Assembly (NCBI GenBank): GCA_964350315.1
Contig: CAYGJD010000003.1
Location: 62,001 to 126,000 of the forward strand
Reading direction: 5' to 3'
From: JAJZEO01 sp964350315
GTDB taxonomy: Bacteria > Chlamydiota > Chlamydiia > Chlamydiales > 2-12-FULL-49-11
DNA length: 64,000 nt
This document shows, one piece after another, positions 58,590 through 64,000 of the stretch (positions are counted from its first letter, which is position 1; every line of letters begins with the position of its first letter). Made by a program: the position numbers and the translations under genes. The notes below the pieces were generated by a model that saw only the letters and a list, made by a program, of their open reading frames with translations, had not been told where the DNA came from and made no database searches.

Positions 58590-60321
58590 TCTTTCTGACT
58601 CTCTCAAAGACCTTTTTCAACAAGCGGTAGAAAAATCATTTAACTCTAATGAAAAAGTAGAGATCGCACAAAGCTCTCAAGAACAGTTTGGCTCCTATCA
58701 ATGCAATAGCGCGCTAAAACTTGGGAAAGAACTCAAACTTCCTCCAAGAAAAGTTGCAGAAAAAATTATCGCTCATTTTTCCGACCCCTCTGGCATTACA
58801 AAAAAATTAGAAATTGCGGGACCTGGATTCATCAACATCCATCTAAATGAAGAGTATCTTGCTGATGAGCTTAAACAAATCACACTTGACCCAAGATTAG
58901 GCGTACCTTCTGTTCATCATAAAATGCGTATTATATGCGAATTTTCTTCTCCAAACGTTGCAAAGGCAATGCATGTTGGCCACCTTCGTTCTACAATTAT
59001 AGGTGATGCGATTGCACGCCTGCTTGAATTTCTAGGCCATGACGTTGTACGCCTCAACCACATCGGGGATTGGGGAACACAATTTGGCATGCTTATTACA
59101 TACCTCAAACATTTCAAACCTCATGTGATTGAAGATGCATCAGGAGAATCTCTTGAACAACTGATGGATTGGTATAAGAAGGCAAAAGTAAAATTTGACG
59201 AATCCCAAACATTCAAAAAAGAGTCTCAAGAAGAAGTTGTAAGACTTCAGTCTGGCGACTCAACAGCCCGTCTAGCGTGGCAACAAATTTGTGAAATTTC
59301 GCGGAAAGCATTTGAAGAAATATACAGTCGCCTTGGTATTCATATAGAAGAAAGAGGCGAATCGTTTTACAACCCCCTTCTACCCACCGTAATTGATGAC
59401 TTCGAAAAAAAAGGGCTGTTAAAAACTGATGATGGCGCAAAAGTTGTCTTTCTTGACGACTTTATCAATAAAGAAGGCAATCCCCTCCCCCTTATTATCC
59501 AGAAGCGAGATGGCGGCTACAATTACGCAACAACAGATCTAGCTGGATTTAAACAACGAATCACTAAAGAAAAAGCCGAGCGAATCATAATCGTCACAGA
59601 TAGCGGCCAATCGCTCCATTTCCAAATGGTCTTCAAAGCTTGCCTCAAAGTTGGCTATGTTGATCAAAATAAAACACAGTTTGATCATGTTACCTTTGGC
59701 CTTGTGCTTGCCCCAGATGGGAAAAAATTTAAAACGCGTGAGGGTGAAACTGAAAGACTTTCTGACTTGATTGATGAAGCTGTCAATAAATCTAAAGAGC
59801 TACTTACTGAGAGAAGCGATGGAACCTCAAGCGAAGAAGATTTGAATCAAAGAGCAAAGATTATTGGTATTGGATCTATAAAATATGCCGACCTCTCTTG
59901 CAATCGAGTGAAAGACTATACGTTTAGTTATGATCGCATGTTGCGCTTTGAAGGGAATACTGCATCATTTATTCTTTATGCATATGTACGCATACAAAGC
60001 ATTAAAACACGCATCAATCTTGACATTGACGAAATTGTCAAAACAAGCAAAATCATTCTTTCACATCCTGCCGAACTTTCTCTTGCTCTCTATTTAAGAC
60101 GATTTGGTGAAGCTCTACATGCGATGGATCAAGATCTACTTCCAAACCGTTTAACCGACTACTTATTTAATCTAGCAGAAAAATTTCATGCTTTTTTCCG
60201 CGACTGTCGGGTTGAAGGAGACAGCGCACAAAACTCTCGCTTAATTCTTATTGAACTGACCGGGAGAATCTTAGCGAAAGGCTTAAATATATTAGGAATA
60301 CAAACGGTTGAAAAAATGTAA
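58570..60321 (+). CDS. argS: Arginyl-tRNA synthetase
   Basis: Class I synthetase, 583 residues. The start is TTG at 58570, with AAGGAGG 6 bases upstream inside the ldh 3' end; no ATG or GTG lies near the N-terminal Arg-specific domain (DSLKDLFQQAVEKSF). The HIGH-type motif is PNVAKAMHVGHLRST; KMSKS is replaced as usual in ArgS (GKKFKTREG). The C-terminal anticodon domain ends LNILGIQTVEKM, matching the family's terminal LGI-x-x-x-E-x-M. Frame is open upstream to 58483 but that lies deep in ldh. Confidence 0.95.
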   Translation: MQKTFCNLSDSLKDLFQQAVEKSFNSNEKVEIAQSSQEQFGSYQCNSALKLGKELKLPPRKVAEKIIAHFSDPSGITKKLEIAGPGFINIHLNEEYLADELKQITLDPRLGVPSVHHKMRIICEFSSPNVAKAMHVGHLRSTIIGDAIARLLEFLGHDVVRLNHIGDWGTQFGMLITYLKHFKPHVIEDASGESLEQLMDWYKKAKVKFDESQTFKKESQEEVVRLQSGDSTARLAWQQICEISRKAFEEIYSRLGIHIEERGESFYNPLLPTVIDDFEKKGLLKTDDGAKVVFLDDFINKEGNPLPLIIQKRDGGYNYATTDLAGFKQRITKEKAERIIIVTDSGQSLHFQMVFKACLKVGYVDQNKTQFDHVTFGLVLAPDGKKFKTREGETERLSDLIDEAVNKSKELLTERSDGTSSEEDLNQRAKIIGIGSIKYADLSCNRVKDYTFSYDRMLRFEGNTASFILYAYVRIQSIKTRINLDIDEIVKTSKIILSHPAELSLALYLRRFGEALHAMDQDLLPNRLTDYLFNLAEKFHAFFRDCRVEGDSAQNSRLILIELTGRILAKGLNILGIQTVEKM

Positions 60322-60427
60322 TACTTGACTCTCCCTTGAATTTTGATGGGGAAAATTTCTATTCATTTTTTTTGTTAAAAACTCTGTTTTTCAGAGGAAG
60401 ACAAAGCTGTTATAAGTGCAGTTATCC

Positions 60428-60457
60428 TTGTGAAGAAAAGAAACGATAGATTATAAA
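60428..60457 (+). promoter_or_regulatory. Candidate promoter of pgk
   Basis: TTGTGA (60428-60433), 18-base spacer, TATAAA (60452-60457), in the 183-base argS-pgk gap. An alternative TATAAG lies about 35 bases upstream. The gap otherwise holds an 8-T run and a small CTCTG/CAGAG hairpin. Confidence 0.4.
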
Positions 60458-60504
60458 AAGTTTTATTATGTATAAAATCTCAAAAGCCTTTAAAGGTGTC
60501 TAAA

Positions 60505-61701
60505 ATGAAGTTAAACACATTGCATACAATAGGCAGCTTAAAAGGTAAGCGCGTAATCATTCGTGCTGATTTAAATGTCCCTACTGATGATTCAGGTAGG
60601 ATCACAGACGATACACGCATTCGTGCTGCAATCCCCACGATAAAATATGTAATAGAGCAGGAAGGAAAGGCCATCGTAATGAGCCATCTAGGCAGACCGG
60701 GTGGAGAAAAAATTGCATCACTATCTCTTGCTCCGGTAGCAAGGCGTCTTTCTGAACTATTAGGAAGAAATGTTGCTTTTTCTCCAGATTGTATCGGTGA
60801 TGCAGCTGAAAAAATGACAAGTCGAATGGTAAATGGCGACATCGTTCTTTTAGAAAATCTCCGCTTTCATAAAGGGGAAATGATCCCAGGTGATGAGCCT
60901 GATTTTACAAAAGAACTTGCAAAGCTAGGAGATGTCTATATCAACGATGCTTTTGCAACAGCACATAGGAAACATGCATCAACTTATGAGCTTCCCAAAT
61001 TTTTTGATTTCCCTGTTGCTGGATTCCTCATTGAAAAAGAAGTTCTTATTTTAACAAATTTATTAACACAAGCTCAATCCCCTTTCTACGCAATCATTGG
61101 AGGAAGTAAAATTTCATCCAAAATTGGCGTTCTTGACGCTTTGCTCTCAAAAGTTGACGGTCTCTTTATTGGCGGTGCCATGATATTTACCTTCATGAAA
61201 GCTCTTGGATACAACATAGGTAATTCTCTTCTTGATGAAGAACATATAGATACAGCCAAACATTTAATAAAGCGGATGAAATCAAAAGGCGTTCAACTCT
61301 TTCTCCCAAAAGATATATTAATCGCAAATGCCATTTCTCAAGAAGCAAATACAAAAGTTGTTTTTATCGAAGAGGGAATCGAAAATGGTTGGACTGGTGT
61401 TGATATTGGGCCCCAAACTTGCATAGATTGGAAAGCTGCTCTTGATGATGCAGGCACTATTTTTTGGAACGGACCGGTTGGAATTTTTGAAATCGAATCT
61501 TTTTCTCAAGGCACAATAAACGTAGCAAAAATTTTAGCCGATAGTCAAGCTATGACAATCGTTGGAGGAGGAGACTCTGCTGCTGCCATATACAAATGTA
61601 AGATGAATCAAAAAATTACCCGTATATCAACAGGTGGAGGAGCTGCATTAGAATTTATTGAATTTGGCACCCTTCCAGTGCTAGAAATACTTTCCCAATA
61701 A
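60505..61701 (+). CDS. pgk: Phosphoglycerate kinase
   Basis: Glycolytic ATP-forming step from 1,3-bisphosphoglycerate. 398 residues from ATG 60505, with AAGG 8 bases upstream; a GTG at 60496 is also in frame. RVIIRADLNVPTDD, VIMSHLGRPGG-type VMSHLGRPGG, ENLRFHKGE, YINDAFATAHRKHAST, GGSKISSKIGVL, FWNGPVGIFE and TIVGGGDSAAA are all in order and complete. Confidence 0.97.
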   Translation: MKLNTLHTIGSLKGKRVIIRADLNVPTDDSGRITDDTRIRAAIPTIKYVIEQEGKAIVMSHLGRPGGEKIASLSLAPVARRLSELLGRNVAFSPDCIGDAAEKMTSRMVNGDIVLLENLRFHKGEMIPGDEPDFTKELAKLGDVYINDAFATAHRKHASTYELPKFFDFPVAGFLIEKEVLILTNLLTQAQSPFYAIIGGSKISSKIGVLDALLSKVDGLFIGGAMIFTFMKALGYNIGNSLLDEEHIDTAKHLIKRMKSKGVQLFLPKDILIANAISQEANTKVVFIEEGIENGWTGVDIGPQTCIDWKAALDDAGTIFWNGPVGIFEIESFSQGTINVAKILADSQAMTIVGGGDSAAAIYKCKMNQKITRISTGGGAALEFIEFGTLPVLEILSQ

Positions 61702-61720
61702 AAAACCTGAGTTTGACCTG

Positions 61721-61748
61721 TTGTCAAATAAGGCAATATGCTTATAAT
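61721..61748 (+). promoter_or_regulatory. Strong promoter of the NTT gene
   Basis: TTGTCA (61721-61726), 16-base spacer, TATAAT (61743-61748), giving a leader of about 115 bases to the start at 61872, which has AAGGAG 6 bases upstream. Confidence 0.7.
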
Positions 61749-61871
61749 GATGGTGAAAATTACAAGGAGCGGTGAAAACCCGACAATTGTACTCATACAT
61801 TTTTTTAATTCTCCGTCTATTTAGCCAATTTTACAATTTAAAAAGTAGAAATATACTGACTAAGGAGCGTA

Positions 61872-63482
61872 ATGTCCTCTTCTTCTAGCGTCCCCGAATG
61901 GGGTCGAATGAGAAAACTCTTCTGGCCTATTCGTCGCGCGGAATACCGAAAATTCATCCCAATGCTGTTAATTTATTCTTTTGTCGTATTTAATTATTCG
62001 ATATTAAAGGCCGCTAAGGATGCTCTTGTTATCACCGCACCCGGATCGGGAGCCAGCACTATACCTTATATTAAGCTCTGGGCTATTCTTCCTATGGCTT
62101 TTTTAAGTACTTTAATTTTTACCCGTCTTGCAAACAAATATTCACGAGAGCGTGTCTTTTACTTTATGATGACAGGCTTTTTGTTGTTTTTTGCCCTCTT
62201 TGCTTTTGTCTTATACCCCCTCAGAGACATCCTACATCCGCATGTACTTGCAGACGCATTTCAATCTCACCTGCCTATGGGGCTGCAGGGACTAGTTGCA
62301 ATCTTTAGAAATTGGACGTTTACCCTCTTTTATGTCATGTGCGAGCTTTGGGGAACGATTATTATGACAGTCTTATTTTGGGGGTTTGCAAACGAGGTCA
62401 CCTCAATTGGAGAAGCGAAAAGATTTTATGCAATTTTAGGCGTTGGAGCAAACATTGGTACGATCATTGCAGGTCGGGCCGGGATTTTTCTTTCTAATGG
62501 ATACTTTCACAACTCGTTTCACTTAAGCGGCGATCGCTGGGGACAGACTTTAATATTAACTACGACAATCGTTCTTATTGTTGGAATACTTGCTATGACT
62601 ATCTATAAGTTTTTTGGACTTAGAGCATATGAATCGGTTGATGGCGATACAGAACCCCTCGGGAAAAAGAGCACCAAAAAACGTGGTGGAAACGAGATCA
62701 AGATGGGAATTAGAAAGAACTTTGCCTATCTTGCAAAATCAAAATACCTCCTTTGCATAGCAGTTATTGTTCTGACTTATAACATCTCTTTAAACATGAT
62801 TGAAGTTGTGTGGAAAGATCAAGTTCACCAACTATGCCCATCTCCTGGTGACTACAACATCTACATGAATAAAGTTCTAACCTACATAGGAATTCTATCA
62901 ACTATTTTCTCTATTTTCATCTGTGGTCAAGTTATCAGACGATATGGTTGGACTAAGAGCGCCTACTTAACTCCTGTTATTATGTTATTTACTGGGATCT
63001 TCTTTTTTGGATTTGCCATATTCAAAGATGTCAGCATCTTTGGTATTATTTCAACAATGGCTGGAACAACACCATTAATCTTATCTGCATTTTTCGGATC
63101 GATCCAAAATTGTTTTGCTAGATCAAGCAAGTTTACTTTTTTCGATGTAACAAAAGAAATGGCTTTTATCCCTCTGAGCACAGAAAGCAAGCTTAAAGGA
63201 AAAGCTGCAATTGATGGCGTTGGATCAAGACTTGGTAAATCTGGCGGATCATTAATTCACCAATTTTTACTTCTACTTTTTGGTACAATTACTGTTTCTA
63301 CCCCTTATGTCGCTGCAATTTTGCTCATAGTCATCCTATTTTGGCTCTTAGCTGTTAGATCTCTTGGAAAACAGTTTGCCAATCAGCCGACATCTGATGC
63401 ACCAGTAGTTGCTTCCGACGCAAAGCCATCCTCAAAGCTTCCTGAATCAGCAACTTCTGTTCCTCAAGAAACCCCTGCTTAA
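61872..63482 (+). CDS. NTT-family ATP/ADP (nucleotide) translocase
   Basis: 536 residues, 11-12 hydrophobic segments, the plastid/rickettsia/chlamydia nucleotide transporter family. The N-terminal WPIRRAEYRKFIPMLLIYSFVVFNYSILKAAKDALVITAPGSGA segment is highly typical. Such carriers import host ATP in exchange for ADP or import other nucleotides; environmental chlamydiae have several paralogues with different substrates, and I cannot assign this one beyond the family, though the sequence looks closest to the ATP/ADP exchanger. The C terminus is a polar Ser/Pro-rich tail. Own strong promoter. Confidence 0.93.
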   Translation: MSSSSSVPEWGRMRKLFWPIRRAEYRKFIPMLLIYSFVVFNYSILKAAKDALVITAPGSGASTIPYIKLWAILPMAFLSTLIFTRLANKYSRERVFYFMMTGFLLFFALFAFVLYPLRDILHPHVLADAFQSHLPMGLQGLVAIFRNWTFTLFYVMCELWGTIIMTVLFWGFANEVTSIGEAKRFYAILGVGANIGTIIAGRAGIFLSNGYFHNSFHLSGDRWGQTLILTTTIVLIVGILAMTIYKFFGLRAYESVDGDTEPLGKKSTKKRGGNEIKMGIRKNFAYLAKSKYLLCIAVIVLTYNISLNMIEVVWKDQVHQLCPSPGDYNIYMNKVLTYIGILSTIFSIFICGQVIRRYGWTKSAYLTPVIMLFTGIFFFGFAIFKDVSIFGIISTMAGTTPLILSAFFGSIQNCFARSSKFTFFDVTKEMAFIPLSTESKLKGKAAIDGVGSRLGKSGGSLIHQFLLLLFGTITVSTPYVAAILLIVILFWLLAVRSLGKQFANQPTSDAPVVASDAKPSSKLPESATSVPQETPA

Positions 63483-63498
63483 CATTTAGGAGCTGTGA

Positions 63499-64000
63499 CT
63501 GGACTTTAAACTGATTATAGAAAATCACCTGACTCTTGCTCCAATTATCATCTTCTTTGGAGCTGTTCTAGCCGCCCTTAGTGTTCCCTTATTTAGCATC
63601 GATTTGCTCTTGATTTTTTGCATCTATGTCCATGGTTATGTTTCTGTTAAACTTGGATGGGCCTTGTTTTTTGCTTTAATGGCTGGTTGTATCGTAAGCT
63701 CTCAGCTAGCTTATGGAATTGGACGCCTATTCGGCCCGAAACTGTTTAATCTACCTATTTTTAAGTGGGCCCTCTCCCCATCAAAACTACTTAGAGTCGA
63801 ATCTTTCTACATAAGGCATGGAAGCTGGCTCTATTTTGTCGCTCGATTTATCCCATTTGGAGTACGTAATGTCGTATTTTACTCCTCGGGAATGTCAAAA
63901 GTTGCCTATTATCGTTATTTTTTTCTCGAAAGCCTTGCTTGTATCGTCTGGGGTACATCAATTTTTCTCGCCTTTACATCACTAAGCACCAACTATGAAA
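63499..64000 (+). CDS. DedA-family membrane protein (partial, window edge)
   Basis: At least 167 codons, cut by the window end. DFKLIIENHLTLAPIIIFFG, then LAYGIGRLFGPKLFN, FYIRHGSWLYFVARFIPFGVRN and MSKVAYYRYFFLE give the DedA/SNARE-associated signature (Gly-Arg-x-x-G, and Arg-Phe-x-P). Such proteins act in undecaprenyl-phosphate or phospholipid recycling. No ATG, GTG or TTG is in frame near the N terminus; CTG at 63499 has AGGAG exactly 6 bases upstream and is the likely start. Begins 16 bases after the NTT stop. Confidence 0.8.
   Translation, partial: MDFKLIIENHLTLAPIIIFFGAVLAALSVPLFSIDLLLIFCIYVHGYVSVKLGWALFFALMAGCIVSSQLAYGIGRLFGPKLFNLPIFKWALSPSKLLRVESFYIRHGSWLYFVARFIPFGVRNVVFYSSGMSKVAYYRYFFLESLACIVWGTSIFLAFTSLSTNYE

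Noticed and set aside
61747..61824. 25-codon leader peptide before the NTT gene
   Set aside because: Its ATG overlaps the -10 box, so it would not be on the transcript, and it has no ribosome-binding site.

Overview
The window is AT-rich, densely coded bacterial chromosome from the phylum Chlamydiota. The lineage call rests on chlamydial gene content and local order that I recognise: rpsB-tsf-pyrH-frr next to a very long PBP2, mnmE-nth, psd near secA, lpdA-lipA, glgC with a metallophosphoesterase, a DUF2709-like gene with tsaE-engB-dnaQ, leucine dehydrogenase, and an NTT-type ATP/ADP translocase. Several features point away from the Chlamydiaceae towards an environmental (amoeba- or arthropod-associated) lineage: no ompA between rpsB and pbp2, a transmembrane class III nucleotidyl cyclase, two tandem non-Pmp autotransporters, an OPT transporter, and many lineage-specific hypothetical proteins. 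Family and genus cannot be fixed from this sequence alone.

Layout. 1-3.5 kb: minus-strand translation cluster tRNA-Gly, rpsB, tsf, pyrH, frr. 3.7-7.8 kb: pbp2 and an overlapping endonuclease/exonuclease/phosphatase gene. 7.9-11.3 kb: a run of small unknown plus-strand genes; the last two start behind an identical 60-bp hairpin leader. 11.3-14.9 kb: minus-strand nnr, gpsA and a compact UDP-sugar pyrophosphorylase, with a 169-bp MITE-like palindrome between gpsA and nnr. 14.9-17.9 kb: ruvC, ruvA, mnmE, nth. 18-28.5 kb: a 951-residue HAD-plus-DUF218-like protein, two paralogous alpha/beta hydrolases behind psd, secA, and two paralogous unknown proteins; the 951-residue gene and one of the paralogues share a promoter-like leader. 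28.5-36.5 kb: zinc-ribbon membrane protein, GDPD, lpdA, lipA, HEAT protein, glgC, an unknown, a metallophosphoesterase. 36.5-41.8 kb: a ferredoxin gene with an in-frame stop, an unknown acidic protein, and a pseudopilin (type II secretion) locus that surrounds an OPT transporter. 41.8-51.2 kb: a minus-strand run of cyclase, two autotransporters and a histidine kinase. 51.3-54.9 kb: a serine-hydrolase fold that has lost its catalytic residues, murA followed by two decayed copies of its own 3' end, and epmB. 54.9-57.4 kb: DUF2709-like gene, tsaE, engB, dnaQ-like. 57.5-64 kb: leucine dehydrogenase, argS, pgk, NTT, and a DedA gene cut by the window edge.

Functionally the window mixes core housekeeping (translation, peptidoglycan synthesis, DNA repair, Sec export, lipoate and glycogen metabolism, parasitic ATP import) with host-interface or sensory genes. 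The best candidates for something undescribed are the 8.0-11.3 kb small-gene cluster with its repeated leader, the cyclase-autotransporter-autotransporter-kinase run, and the co-promoted candidate effectors at 18 and 27.6 kb. No CRISPR array, rRNA operon, integrase or intact insertion sequence was seen.
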